Notes: generated by a model from the letters alone, not told the origin. A DNA stretch of 64,000 nucleotides from Roseburia_C sp031555935 (GCA_031555935.1 JAVBTX010000006.1:124001-188000), one strand, 5' to 3'; shown: positions 10,034 through 19,108, counted from the stretch's first letter. Program-made: numbers and translations.

Positions 10034-10058
10034 ATAAGCGAAAAGGAGTGAAGTAAAC

Positions 10059-10388
10059 ATGAATAAAGCAGAACCTTTGACCGAGAGCTATTATTATATT
10101 CTGTTATGCTTAGCCAAGCAGCCGATGCACGGTTATGGAATCATGCAGGAAACGGAATTACTGACCGAGGGAATGGTGAAGATTGGTTCTGGGACGATGT
10201 ATGGGGCAACTTCCAATATGATGAAGAAACGATGGATTGAAGAGGCTCATATTGACCAGGCCGGAATGGAGCGCAAACGGATGTATCGATTGACAGAGGT
10301 TGGGCATCAGGTACTAGAGGAAGAGATATTTCGGTTAAAACGTCTGGTGCGGGCAGCAGAAAAAATTATAGGAGGGGATTCAGAATGA
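10059..10388 (+). CDS. PadR-family transcriptional regulator
   Basis: A 109-residue winged-helix repressor of the short PadR-s2 type. Family hallmarks are visible: YYILLCLAKQPMHGYGIM (helix 1 to 2), GSGTMYGATSNMMKKRWI (recognition helix region) and the wing segment RKRMYRLTEVGHQVL, followed by a C-terminal dimerisation helix. It binds ligand or responds to envelope stress in relatives. Its stop overlaps the next ATG by 4 nt (ATGA), so it is co-translated with the DUF2812 gene. The palindrome in its promoter suggests autoregulation. The MacB-like ABC gene immediately upstream may be another target. Confidence 0.92.
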   Translation: MNKAEPLTESYYYILLCLAKQPMHGYGIMQETELLTEGMVKIGSGTMYGATSNMMKKRWIEEAHIDQAGMERKRMYRLTEVGHQVLEEEIFRLKRLVRAAEKIIGGDSE

Positions 10389-11332
10389 AGAAAAGAAAAA
10401 AAGAGCATCGAACGTATGCAGCATGGAATTATGATAAAGAGATTGAACGATATAACCAAAAGTCGAAAGAAGGCTGGCAGGTCACCAAGATGGGCTGTTT
10501 TAGCCAGACTTATGAGTGGGACGATACGATTTCCTATCGTTATCAGATTGATTATAATGCAGATGTAATGGGCAATGAACGTCATCGTTACATTACTACT
10601 TTTGAGGAACAAGGCTGGGAATATGTCAATTCCATTTTCAACGGCTGGCATTGTTTTCGGAAGAAATATCGAGCAGAATTACCAGCGGAAGAGTACGAGA
10701 TTTATACCGATAATAGTTCGAAAAATGAGATGTTAGGACGCTGGATACGGCTGGCAGGTATTATGTCAATTGTATCGCTAGCACTTTTGATTTCAAAGAG
10801 TTGGCATTTTTTTGAACGAATAAGCCTGCTAACTGGGGTAGACGTGTTGCTTTTCCTTGTACTATTTTTAATGATATCATTGGGAGGTCTTTCGATGTAT
10901 CGGTTAAGGGAAGGGAAAACGGCCAAGAGAAGAAGTCCAATTGGGCTGATTATAATAGTGTTGCTGGTATTACTTGGCAGTTCATTTTACTTTATGTTTA
11001 ACCGACCGGTTAATTCTTGCTATCTTAAAACAGATGCGAAAAGTATTGTCAGTTATCAGGATGCATCAAAGAGTGGTTACTACAAACTAAATGGTTTTAT
11101 CGTTGCTTATCCGGATTACTATTATTTGGATTTGGAATTGAACAATGATTACCGCACAGAGGTGGTGATATTAGATGAAAATGACCAAGTGGTCTATCGG
11201 AAAATGGGGACGACTGACAAATTAAAGGATGAGCGTTTGAAACTTGGTCGCGGTAACTATAGTATTGGCATTGTAATAGACGAATCAGTGGAAGCAGGTT
11301 CCTTTTTTGAAATGGAATATAAAATACAATAA
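10385..11332 (+). CDS. DUF2812 domain membrane protein
   Basis: A 315-residue protein. The first ~110 residues match the DUF2812 pattern (Trp/Tyr-rich, with EGWQVTKMGCF and GWEYVNSIFNGWHCFRKK). Three hydrophobic helices follow (about 122-140, 152-172, 190-208), then an extracytoplasmic C-terminal domain of about 105 residues with Tyr-rich beta strands. DUF2812 proteins nearly always sit beside a PadR regulator, as here, and are thought to be membrane partners or co-regulators; the biochemical role is unknown. The gene overlaps padR by 4 nt and has a good GGAGG ribosome site inside padR. Confidence 0.85.
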   Translation: MKKRKKEHRTYAAWNYDKEIERYNQKSKEGWQVTKMGCFSQTYEWDDTISYRYQIDYNADVMGNERHRYITTFEEQGWEYVNSIFNGWHCFRKKYRAELPAEEYEIYTDNSSKNEMLGRWIRLAGIMSIVSLALLISKSWHFFERISLLTGVDVLLFLVLFLMISLGGLSMYRLREGKTAKRRSPIGLIIIVLLVLLGSSFYFMFNRPVNSCYLKTDAKSIVSYQDASKSGYYKLNGFIVAYPDYYYLDLELNNDYRTEVVILDENDQVVYRKMGTTDKLKDERLKLGRGNYSIGIVIDESVEAGSFFEMEYKIQ

Positions 11333-11433
11333 TACTAGTTTTAAAAAATAATTTACTATTAATTTTTTGGTGGATGCTATATGATACTCAAAGAATACTT
11401 TAGATGAATACTTTGGGAAGAATGGAGTTTATT

Positions 11434-12792
11434 ATGGCATACACAAAGAATATGACGGAAGGAAAACCGTTTCCAATAATATTTGCATACTTTATACCGG
11501 TATTATGCAGTACCATTTTACAACAGTTTTATAGTATCATTGATACCATTGTGGTTGGTAAGGGAATCAATGATATGGCCCTGGCGGCAGTTGGTGCAAC
11601 CGGCTCGATTACCTTTTTTATTTTTGGTTTTATTATGGGACTTGGCAATGGTATGTCAATCTTGATGGCACAAGCATACGGTGCCCAGAATTATGAACGC
11701 CTGCGAAAGACCATTACGATGGGAATTATTTCTTGTGGGGCAGTGAGTCTGACGATTATGACCTTTAGCATGATTTTTATGCGGGGAATTTTGCGCGTAT
11801 TAAATACCTCAGATTTAATTATTGATGATGCCTATTTGTACATTATGATTATTATGGCAGGCGTGCCGCTACTGTTATTCTATAACTGCTTAGGTGCGAT
11901 TTTGAATTCGCTTGGTGACAGTCGGACCCCCTTGATTGCCGTGTTAATGGCATCGGGAATTAATATTGTGTTGGATATTTTCTTTATTATGGGACTTCAC
12001 ATGGGAGTGGAAGGGGCTGCCATTGCAACCTTGATTGCGCAGTTATGTTCCGGTATTTTCTGTTACTGGAAGGTGCGAAAGATATCCTTTATCCATTTAA
12101 AAAAGGAAGATTGGGCTTGGGACTTTTCGCTAGTTAAGGAGCAATTTAGAGTAGGCATTCCGGTGGCTTGTATGAATTCCATCACCGCTGTAGGAGCTTT
12201 ATTGGTACAGTATTTTGTAAATATGTTTGGCGTAAATTTCACGGCCGCATACTCGGCATGTTCAAGAATAGCTGGGGTTATGATGCAGCCTTGTGCAGCC
12301 GCTGGAATGTCAATGAGTACCTTTGCGGGACAAAATCTAGGAGCTGGGAAAATCGAGCGAATTAAAAGCGGGCTAAAAAGCAGCTTGGGAATTGCGGCCA
12401 CAATAGCGGTAATAACCGGAATTTTGTTAGTCGCATGGCCAAGACAGTTAGCATCCCTGATGTTATCTGATATTACAAATATCAATCTGACTATTGATTA
12501 TTTGCGGATTTGCGGAATGATGATGTGGTCAATCAGCTTTTTATTTCTAACCAGAAATACGTTGCAAGGAATGGGTTTTACAATGGTTCCGATGGCTTCT
12601 GGCGCGGTGGAGCTGGCGGCGCGAGTAATTGCAGTGGTATGCCTGTCACCAGTGCTTGGTTTTACTGCCGTTGCGATTGCTGAAGTGAGTGCCTGGACAT
12701 CAGCGTTTCTGTTAAATGGAATTTTTCTGTTAATCAAATTGAGAAAATTAGAACAAGAAAATACGTCACCAGTTATAACAAAGAGTAACTAA
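11434..12792 (+). CDS. MATE-family multidrug/Na+-driven efflux transporter
   Basis: A 452-residue integral membrane protein with 12 predicted helices in two MatE repeats; the motif around FAYFIPVLCSTILQQFYSII at the start and SLGDSRTPLIAV in the middle are typical. It probably exports cationic drugs or metabolites by ion antiport. The ATG at 11434 is preferred over 11404: GGAG lies 6 nt upstream and MAYTKNMTEGKP is a usual start for this family. It has its own terminator and no regulator beside it. Confidence 0.9.
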   Translation: MAYTKNMTEGKPFPIIFAYFIPVLCSTILQQFYSIIDTIVVGKGINDMALAAVGATGSITFFIFGFIMGLGNGMSILMAQAYGAQNYERLRKTITMGIISCGAVSLTIMTFSMIFMRGILRVLNTSDLIIDDAYLYIMIIMAGVPLLLFYNCLGAILNSLGDSRTPLIAVLMASGINIVLDIFFIMGLHMGVEGAAIATLIAQLCSGIFCYWKVRKISFIHLKKEDWAWDFSLVKEQFRVGIPVACMNSITAVGALLVQYFVNMFGVNFTAAYSACSRIAGVMMQPCAAAGMSMSTFAGQNLGAGKIERIKSGLKSSLGIAATIAVITGILLVAWPRQLASLMLSDITNINLTIDYLRICGMMMWSISFLFLTRNTLQGMGFTMVPMASGAVELAARVIAVVCLSPVLGFTAVAIAEVSAWTSAFLLNGIFLLIKLRKLEQENTSPVITKSN

Positions 12793-12801
12793 GTTTAAGT
12801 G

Positions 12802-12837
12802 AAAGAGTTTGCACATTCCAGCGCAAGCTCTTTTTTT
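12802..12837 (+). terminator. Rho-independent terminator
   Basis: AAAGAGTTTGC pairs with GCAAGCTCTTT and is followed by a T run. Confidence 0.85.
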
Positions 12838-12967
12838 GCGTTGTGTATCATACAATCTTCGACCAATCATCGGACAATCTTCCGAAAACCTTCACACAGC
12901 AATCACACAAGGATTTTACAATGAATTTACAAACAACAAAGCAAAACAAAGGAAGGGATTGATAGAG

Positions 12968-13729
12968 ATGGCACAGAAAGTATTTCACCGATATGAAAAG
13001 AAATATTTTTTATCAGAAGAAAAGTATAACGAGTTAAGAAAGCGCCTAGCGCCTTATATGGAAGAAGATGATTATGGGCTACACACCATTCGCAATATTT
13101 ATTATGACACGAAAAACGATGAGCTGATTCGGACTTCCCTCGAGAAGCCAAAGTACAAAGAAAAATTCCGGGTTAGATGTTATGGGCAGCCAACTGAGCA
13201 ATCCGAAATTTTTCTGGAAATCAAAAAGAAGTATAATGGGCTCGTCAATAAACGCCGGGTTGTTTTAGCAAAGGATGAGGCCGACGCGTATCTATTCGAA
13301 GGGCAGAAGCCACAGCAGGATTCACAGATTCTGCGGGAAATTGAATATGTGTTAGCTCATTACAATTTAGAGCCAAAGCTTTATCTGGCATATGACCGGG
13401 TGGCTCTGTTTGGAAAAGAAGACAGCGAATTTCGGGTGACCTTTGATCAGAATATTCGCAGCCGGAATCACAACCTGGACATTGCCAGTGATGAAGAAAC
13501 AACGATGGCCTTGGCATCTGGCAGTTATCTGATGGAGGTTAAAATAGCAAATGCAATTCCACTGTGGTTTGTCAATATATTAATGGAATTAGAAATCAGA
13601 GATACTTCATTTTCCAAATATGGAACAGTATATAAACAAAATGTTACCGATGGATGTTACGATTATTTGAATTGTAACTATCAAAATAATAATTATTACG
13701 AAGATGATAGGAGGGTTTGTATATGTTAA
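12968..13729 (+). CDS. VTC-domain polyphosphate polymerase
   Basis: A 253-residue VTC-domain protein of the tunnel-type (CYTH/TTM) fold. It begins HRYEKKYFLS and shows the basic and acidic tunnel residues expected (KYKEKFRVRCYG, EIFLEIKKKYNGLVNKRR, RVTFDQNIRSR, LMEVKIA). Eukaryotic VTC4 makes polyphosphate from ATP. Bacterial homologues are annotated as polyphosphate polymerases, but activity is rarely tested. The ATG at 12968 matches the family start and has GGAAGGG 10 nt upstream; a longer open frame upstream overlaps the preceding terminator region and is not coding. It overlaps the next gene by 7 nt, so the two are translationally coupled. Confidence 0.9.
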   Translation: MAQKVFHRYEKKYFLSEEKYNELRKRLAPYMEEDDYGLHTIRNIYYDTKNDELIRTSLEKPKYKEKFRVRCYGQPTEQSEIFLEIKKKYNGLVNKRRVVLAKDEADAYLFEGQKPQQDSQILREIEYVLAHYNLEPKLYLAYDRVALFGKEDSEFRVTFDQNIRSRNHNLDIASDEETTMALASGSYLMEVKIANAIPLWFVNILMELEIRDTSFSKYGTVYKQNVTDGCYDYLNCNYQNNNYYEDDRRVCIC

Positions 13730-14406
13730 GCGAAATTTTAACATCAACAGCAGATACAACAAGTACGATTACATTGACAACCGCGTTTTTATATGCCGCA
13801 GCGGCCGGCATTTTGGGACTGATTATTTCGATTTCTTATTTGAAAAGCGGCAAGGTTTCAAAGAACTTTGCCAGAACCTTGATTGTTTTGCCAATTATGG
13901 TCTGCGTGATTATGACGATGGTCAATGGCAATTTAGGAACCTCTGTTGCGATTATGGGTGCATTTAGTCTTGTTCGCTTCCGTTCCTTGCAAGGAAGTTC
14001 AAGAGATATTGCTTATATTTTCCTGGCGATGACAGTCGGTGTGACTTGCAGTATGGGTTATGTAGTGTTTGCCTTTGGCATCACCATTTTGGTGGCACTG
14101 ATTATTCTGGCACTGAACTTTTTGCACTACGGCGAAGAAAAACAGCAGCAAAAGGATTTACGAATTACGATACCAGAGAACTTAGACTATACGCATATCT
14201 TTGATGAGGTCTTTGACCTATATGCCAAAGAACGCAAAATGCTGCGTGTAAAAACAACAAATATGGGCAGCCTTTATGAGCTGCAATACCATGTGACGTT
14301 AAAAGATGATGAACGCGAGAAAGAATTTTTGGATGCCCTGAGATGCCGCAATGGTAACTTAACCGTTATTTGTGGAAGAACTGATTTTGGAGGAGAGGAA
14401 TTATAA
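13723..14406 (+). CDS. DUF4956 membrane protein, partner of the VTC protein
   Basis: A 227-residue DUF4956 protein. Four hydrophobic helices occupy about residues 18-40, 50-68, 75-90 and 100-130, with the conserved GTSVAIMGAFSLVRFRS segment, followed by a ~90-residue cytoplasmic domain. The start at 13723 has AGGAGGG 7 nt upstream inside the VTC gene. The VTC-DUF4956 pair recurs in Clostridia and suggests a membrane complex that makes and perhaps translocates polyphosphate, by analogy with yeast VTC, in which a membrane domain accompanies the polymerase. This is inference. Its stop overlaps the start of the next gene (TAATG). Confidence 0.88.
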   Translation: MLSEILTSTADTTSTITLTTAFLYAAAAGILGLIISISYLKSGKVSKNFARTLIVLPIMVCVIMTMVNGNLGTSVAIMGAFSLVRFRSLQGSSRDIAYIFLAMTVGVTCSMGYVVFAFGITILVALIILALNFLHYGEEKQQQKDLRITIPENLDYTHIFDEVFDLYAKERKMLRVKTTNMGSLYELQYHVTLKDDEREKEFLDALRCRNGNLTVICGRTDFGGEEL

Positions 14407-16058
14407 TGAAGAAAAAATTAATGGCAATTTTATTGAGTGCATTATTGATAACCGGAATAATGACCGGATGTGGAGAAAGTAACGATAGTAACCAGACGAC
14501 GGCAGACAGTGCAACGACTCAGGAGGTAAATAGCCGCGAAATGTTTGCGGAAAACACCAAAACTGCCGAGGAAGTAGCGGCAATCACTGAGGCAGCCGCG
14601 ATTGAAATTGAAAGCTTAAGTGTCATTACCAACTGGGAAACAAAAGCCGTGATTACGTTGGGAACACAGATTTCGATTGAAGGCAGTGGTGCCGCCGCAG
14701 CAGATGGAATTGTGACAATTACCCAAGGCGGTGCTTATGAGCTATCAGGAACGCTGTCGGCAGGCATGATTTATGTGGAAACGGATGAAGCTGTCAAATT
14801 GATTTTAAATGGTGTCGATATTACGAATCCAAGTGGACCAGCAATCTATGCATTTGATGCTGAGGTAACTTATATTGAGCTGGCAGCGGGAACAGAAAAT
14901 GTGCTGACGGATGGAGCAGAGTATAGTGAAGACTACGCGAGAGAAAACAAAGATGGTGAGATGGAGCTTGGTAAAGCAACTATATTCGCGAATGATGATT
15001 TGGTCTTTGTGGGAACCGGCAGTTTAACTGTATCTGGTAATTACAAACATGCAATTTGCAGCGATGATATGATTTATTTTGAAAGTGGTGAGATTACACT
15101 TTCAGCGGTAAAAGACGGAGTTCATGTCAATGATGGTATTTGCGTGGATGGCGGAACGATTGAGGTGCTGACTGCAAATGATGCGATGGAGAGTGAAGGC
15201 GCATTTGTGATGAATGACGGTGAGCTGATGTTAAGTGCGAATGATGATGGTGTTTCGGTACTTGGCAATCTGATTGTTAATGATGGTAAGATTACGATAT
15301 CCACCTGTGAAGAAGGTTTGGAGGCGAAGAACAATCTGGTAATTAACGATGGTACTATTGAAATTATCGGTAATGATGATGGTTTAAACGGCGGCAATCT
15401 AGTCCAGATTAATGGCGGATTTTTGTACAGCAATATTTCCAATGGTGATGCGATTGACTCCAATGGAACGCTGGAAATACATGGTGGTCTGGTCATTGCG
15501 TTAGGTGCACAGGAACCGGAAGGTGGAGCTGATTGTGACCAGAATGAATTTACAATTACTGGTGGGACTCTAATTGCAACAGGTGGAACAAATAGTTCAC
15601 CAACCGAAGCGAGCTGTACACAGGCGGCAATCCTGCTAGGCAGTGCCAGCGTGGGTGATGAAATTGCGATAAAAGATAGTGATGGGAATGTCGTATTTGC
15701 TTTTGCCGTAACCAAGGCGTACAGCAACATGTTACTGACCACAGGCACAATTGAAAGTGGTGAGAGCTACAGTGTATATACCGGCGGCACAATTACCGGA
15801 ACAGACGAAACTTATGGTTTTTATGAAAACGCAAATTATGAAGGCGGCAGCGAAAGCGTGAGCTTTACCGTTGATGGTATGATTGTCAGTGCTGGCGGAA
15901 GTGTTGGTATGGGCGGTGGAATGGGCGGCAATGGAATGAAAGGGGGAATGCAAGGAAATCTTCCAGAAGATTTCCTCGGAGATCTTCCAGAAGATTTCCC
16001 CGGAGAACGGCCAGAAAATATGCCAGAGGATATGCGGGAAATATCAGATGAAATGTGA
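14406..16058 (+). CDS. Beta-helix carbohydrate-binding-type lipoprotein (Cthe_2159-like)
   Basis: A 550-residue lipoprotein. The signal peptide ends at a lipobox (GIMTGC, Cys22). The body is a right-handed beta-helix with repeating NDG, EGL and NDDG turns (about residues 75-400), as in the carbohydrate-binding domain family typified by Cthe_2159, which binds cellulose and pectin-like polymers. The C-terminus is a Gly/Met-rich linker followed by Pro/Glu/Asp repeats (LPEDF, RPENMPEDM). It is the third gene of the VTC-DUF4956 operon (1-nt overlap), so it may bind an anionic surface polymer rather than dietary fibre. Its acidic tail may bind metal ions. Confidence 0.82.
   Translation: MKKKLMAILLSALLITGIMTGCGESNDSNQTTADSATTQEVNSREMFAENTKTAEEVAAITEAAAIEIESLSVITNWETKAVITLGTQISIEGSGAAAADGIVTITQGGAYELSGTLSAGMIYVETDEAVKLILNGVDITNPSGPAIYAFDAEVTYIELAAGTENVLTDGAEYSEDYARENKDGEMELGKATIFANDDLVFVGTGSLTVSGNYKHAICSDDMIYFESGEITLSAVKDGVHVNDGICVDGGTIEVLTANDAMESEGAFVMNDGELMLSANDDGVSVLGNLIVNDGKITISTCEEGLEAKNNLVINDGTIEIIGNDDGLNGGNLVQINGGFLYSNISNGDAIDSNGTLEIHGGLVIALGAQEPEGGADCDQNEFTITGGTLIATGGTNSSPTEASCTQAAILLGSASVGDEIAIKDSDGNVVFAFAVTKAYSNMLLTTGTIESGESYSVYTGGTITGTDETYGFYENANYEGGSESVSFTVDGMIVSAGGSVGMGGGMGGNGMKGGMQGNLPEDFLGDLPEDFPGERPENMPEDMREISDEM
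15960..16007 (+). repeat. Two tandem 24-bp repeats in the lipoprotein tail
   Basis: Two adjacent near-identical 24-bp units encode the LPEDFLGD / LPEDFPGE motif; weaker copies follow. The in-frame period allows length change of the acidic tail. Confidence 0.75.
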
Positions 16059-16064
16059 CAAAAC

Positions 16065-16093
16065 TTGAAGCCAAAAACCATTTGTGATATGAT
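16065..16093 (+). promoter_or_regulatory. SigA-type promoter for the DUF1622 gene
   Basis: TTGAAG and TATGAT, 17 bp apart, just after the lipoprotein stop codon. Confidence 0.6.
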
Positions 16094-16126
16094 GAGAGAA
16101 ATCGGACAAACGAAGGAGAAGCAAGG

Positions 16127-16453
16127 ATGGTATTTTTGGAAACTTTGTTAGAAAATATTGTTGAAATAGCGATTTTGTTTTTTGAATTTGTTGGCATCAT
16201 CATTATCATCTGGACCGGAATTGTTGGTGTGTCTAAATATATACGTCGCCGGCCGGATACGCGAATTGTCTTGGCAAAGGGCTTGGCCCTTGGGTTGGAA
16301 TTTAAACTGGGTAGTGAAATCTTGCGTACGGTAGTGGTACGAGAGTGGAGGGAAATTGCGATTGTTGGCGGAATTATTATACTGCGAGCGGCGTTAACAT
16401 TTCTGATTCATTGGGAAATAAAGGAAGAAGAGAAAATTAAAAATTTTGATTAA
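16127..16453 (+). CDS. DUF1622 small membrane protein
   Basis: A 108-residue DUF1622 protein with the family core LALGLEFKLGSEILRTVV followed by an Arg/Glu-containing stretch and a second hydrophobic helix (about 78-95). A first helix lies at about residues 15-35. The role is unknown; relatives are small inner-membrane proteins. Ribosome site AAGGAG lies 9 nt before the ATG. The gene has its own promoter and terminator, so it is separate from the VTC operon. Confidence 0.9.
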   Translation: MVFLETLLENIVEIAILFFEFVGIIIIIWTGIVGVSKYIRRRPDTRIVLAKGLALGLEFKLGSEILRTVVVREWREIAIVGGIIILRAALTFLIHWEIKEEEKIKNFD

Positions 16454-16460
16454 ATCTTAC

Positions 16461-16491
16461 AGGGGATGCCGCGAAAGCGCATCCTCTTTTT
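16461..16491 (+). terminator. Rho-independent terminator
   Basis: AGGGGATGC pairs with GCATCCTCT and is followed by a T run. Confidence 0.85.
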
Positions 16492-16560
16492 GCAGGGTGG
16501 GAAATTAGACTCTATTTTGGGAACTTAGCATCCATATCTGGCAACATGCGGCAAGGTATC

Positions 16561-16589
16561 TTGTCGGGATAAAAAGTTAATGCTATGGT
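16561..16589 (+). promoter_or_regulatory. Promoter of the LytTR/DUF3021/ABC operon
   Basis: TTGTCG and TATGGT, 17 bp apart, 26 bp before the GTG start of the LytTR gene. Confidence 0.55.
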
Positions 16590-16615
16590 GGTAATAGAAA
16601 AAGAGAGGTGACAAT

Positions 16616-17056
16616 GTGAAGATTACAATAAATGCGGATGGTGGTTATCAGGAAACAGAAATATCAATTTCTTGTTCAGGATTGACACCAGAAATCGAGA
16701 AAATCATTTCGCTGTTACGAATGCTGGATATGCAGTTGACCGGAATGAAGAACGGTGAAACCTTTCTGATTGATGTGACAAAGGTGCTCTATATTGATAC
16801 AGCAGATAAGAAAACTTTTATCTATACAGAGAAGGAAGTATATGAAACTAATTTGCGGTTGTATGAACTGGATGAGCAACTGACGCAGGCAGGATTTTTC
16901 CGGGCAAGCAAATCTGCCATCATTAATTTTAAACATATTGTCTCGTTGAAGGCAGATGTAGAACGGCGACTAAAGGTTACGCTGAGTAATGGTGAATGCT
17001 TGATTATTTCCAGGCAGTATGCGGAAGCCGTAAAAGAAAGACTGGGGGTTCGATAA
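16616..17056 (+). CDS. LytTR-domain DNA-binding regulator
   Basis: A 146-residue stand-alone LytTR regulator without a receiver domain. The N-terminal ~45 residues are a short helical dimerisation region. The LytTR domain (about 50-146) contains VLYIDTADKKTFIYT, FFRASKSAIINFKHI and the C-terminal SNGECLIISRQYAEAVKERL. It starts at GTG 16616 after AGAGAGGTG. This type of regulator sits with DUF3021 membrane proteins that antagonise it, and often controls a downstream ABC exporter. That layout is found here, with DUF3021 2 nt after its stop. Confidence 0.92.
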   Translation: MKITINADGGYQETEISISCSGLTPEIEKIISLLRMLDMQLTGMKNGETFLIDVTKVLYIDTADKKTFIYTEKEVYETNLRLYELDEQLTQAGFFRASKSAIINFKHIVSLKADVERRLKVTLSNGECLIISRQYAEAVKERLGVR

Positions 17057-17058
17057 CG

Positions 17059-17556
17059 ATGGAAGAGAGAAAAACAACAATTTTTGATTATTTGATACAT
17101 GTCTTGGTTATTTTTGGTTTTACAATGATTGTGATGATGTGCTTTACTGTTTGGTTTGGGGAAAGTGCATCTGAGATTTCGACTATGTATGGTTTGGGAG
17201 CGCAGGGAATTCCGGTCGAGATTATGTTACAGTTTTTAGGGGTCTCAATCTTAACAACATTTTTCCGTTATCTATTTTTTTCAAATTGGTTGATAAAAAA
17301 TATGGCCGAGGTAGTTCGGACGATTCTTATGGTGTGTTCGATTATTGCCGTAATCACGGTGTTTATTGTGATTTTCCATTGGTTTCCAGTTGATATGTGG
17401 CAGCCGTGGGTGATGTTTGTAATTTGTTTTGTAATTTGCTTTGGGGCGAGTGTGACGCTAACCTTGCTAAAAACAAGGCTGGAAAACAAACGCTTGGAAG
17501 AGGGCTTGGAGCGCATGAAGAGACAATGGAAGGAGCAGGATGAAGATGAATCGTAA
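17059..17556 (+). CDS. DUF3021 membrane protein, likely antagonist of the LytTR regulator
   Basis: A 165-residue DUF3021 protein with four hydrophobic helices (about 10-30, 52-72, 84-102, 110-135) and a charged C-terminal helix (ENKRLEEGLERMKRQWKEQDEDES). In LytTR regulatory systems such membrane proteins hold the regulator inactive; that role is inferred from the gene pairing. The start at 17059, just after the LytTR stop and behind GGGGG, is preferred over an upstream in-frame ATG lying inside the LytTR gene. Confidence 0.88.
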   Translation: MEERKTTIFDYLIHVLVIFGFTMIVMMCFTVWFGESASEISTMYGLGAQGIPVEIMLQFLGVSILTTFFRYLFFSNWLIKNMAEVVRTILMVCSIIAVITVFIVIFHWFPVDMWQPWVMFVICFVICFGASVTLTLLKTRLENKRLEEGLERMKRQWKEQDEDES

Positions 17557-18394
17557 GATTTGGGCGAAAGGGATTGAAATGAGCTTTCATGGAAAGCGGG
17601 TGCTGGAGCAATTAGATGTAGAAATTGGTTCGGGTGAAATATTTGGGCTGTTGGGTCCTTCCGGGGCAGGGAAAACAACCTTTATCAAAATACTGACGGG
17701 CCAGCTTACCCAAAGTGGCGGCGTGGCAGAGCTGCTAGGGCAGGACACAAGGAAATTAAGTAGTGCCGTGTATTGCAACATTGGAATGGTTTTGGATAAT
17801 TCGGGACTTTATGACCGCTTGAGCTGTTATGATAATTTATTGTTGTTTGCGGAGATTTATCGGATTCCAAAAACGAAGATTACTCAGGTGTTAAAGCGGG
17901 TTGGCCTTGAAGATGCCAAAAAGAAAACGGTCAGCAAGTTATCCAAGGGGATGCGGCAAAGGCTTATTTTTGCGAGAGCAATTTTACAGGAGCCAGAAAT
18001 TTTATTTTTAGATGAGCCAACCAGTGGCTTAGACCCACAGACGGCGGCGGGGATTCATCAGTTAATTTTAGAAGAGAAGGCGAAGGGAACGACGATTTTT
18101 CTGACTACGCATAATATGGAAGAAGCAACAAAGTTATGTGATTACGTGGGCTTGCTGCATCAGGGGGTGTTGGTGGAATATGGTGTGCCAGGAGAGGTGT
18201 GCCGGAAATACAATACTCAGAATCAGCTTCAGGTCTTGCTTAGAAATGGCGAGGTTCAAGTTTTACCAAATGATGCATCATCTGTTGAGTGTTTGTGTCA
18301 GTATTTGTTGGGGAATGAGATTGAAAGTATTCACTCTACGGAACCTAATTTGGAGACGGTCTTTATGCAATTGACAGGAAGGGGACTTGATTAA
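17540..18394 (+). CDS. ABC-2-type exporter ATP-binding protein
   Basis: A 284-residue ABC ATPase: Walker A GPSGAGKT, signature LSKGMRQRL, Walker B ILFLDEPTSGLD and a switch His in LTTHNMEEA. A ~70-residue C-terminal extension carries a receptor-like alpha/beta fold typical of DrrA/CcmA-type exporters. It overlaps the DUF3021 gene by 17 nt, with AAGGAG 5 nt before the ATG, and is followed without a gap by its permease. It is the energising subunit of the LytTR-controlled exporter. Confidence 0.92.
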   Translation: MKMNRKIWAKGIEMSFHGKRVLEQLDVEIGSGEIFGLLGPSGAGKTTFIKILTGQLTQSGGVAELLGQDTRKLSSAVYCNIGMVLDNSGLYDRLSCYDNLLLFAEIYRIPKTKITQVLKRVGLEDAKKKTVSKLSKGMRQRLIFARAILQEPEILFLDEPTSGLDPQTAAGIHQLILEEKAKGTTIFLTTHNMEEATKLCDYVGLLHQGVLVEYGVPGEVCRKYNTQNQLQVLLRNGEVQVLPNDASSVECLCQYLLGNEIESIHSTEPNLETVFMQLTGRGLD

Positions 18395-19090
18395 ATGGAT
18401 GGAGTAAAAATTATTGCGATTTTTCGCAAGCAGTTAAAGGATACACTGAAAAATAAAGAGGTGTTGATTCAGTTTCTATTATTTCCATTGATTGCAATTA
18501 TCATGCAAAATGTTGTGAAGTATGAGGGCATGCCAGAGAATTTTTTCGTGGTTCTATTTGCGACAATGTATGTGGGAATGGCACCGCTGACAAGTATGGC
18601 GGCAATTATTTCAGAAGAAAAAGAACGAAATACCTTGCGGGTGTTGATGATGTCAAATGTGAAACCGGTGGAATATCTAATTGGGGCGGGCGCTTATATC
18701 ATGTGTATCTGCATGCTTGGCAGTGTGGTATTTGGCTTGGCGGGAAAATATAGTGGCAGTCAGTTTGTCCATTTCCTGCTGATTATGGCCCTGGGAATAT
18801 TGACTTCGCTAATGATGGGGGCAGCAATTGGAATCCGCAGTAAGAATCAGATGGCGGCAACCTCGCTGACAGTGCCGGTGATGATGGTGTTTTCTTTTTT
18901 ACCAATGCTGTCAATGTTTAATGATACAATTGCCAAGGTGTCACGCTTTACGTATTCACAGCAAATTTCGAATCTGATGAATCAGCTCGGCGCACAGACG
19001 AATATCGGTGAGAGATTAGCAATTATTGGGGGCAATTTGCTGATTGTAGTATTGTTGTTTGGATTTTCTTATGGGAGAATCAAGGATTAA
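18395..19090 (+). CDS. ABC-2-type permease
   Basis: A 231-residue permease with six hydrophobic helices, typical of compact ABC-2 transporters. The motif ISEEKERNTLRVLMMSNVKPVEYL between helices 2 and 3 is the usual coupling segment of this family. It starts immediately after the ATPase stop codon. With the ATPase it probably exports a peptide, drug or lipid; the LytTR/DUF3021 context suggests an immunity or stress role. Confidence 0.9.
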   Translation: MDGVKIIAIFRKQLKDTLKNKEVLIQFLLFPLIAIIMQNVVKYEGMPENFFVVLFATMYVGMAPLTSMAAIISEEKERNTLRVLMMSNVKPVEYLIGAGAYIMCICMLGSVVFGLAGKYSGSQFVHFLLIMALGILTSLMMGAAIGIRSKNQMAATSLTVPVMMVFSFLPMLSMFNDTIAKVSRFTYSQQISNLMNQLGAQTNIGERLAIIGGNLLIVVLLFGFSYGRIKD

Positions 19091-19108
19091 AGAGGTGTAA
19101 CTATGTAT

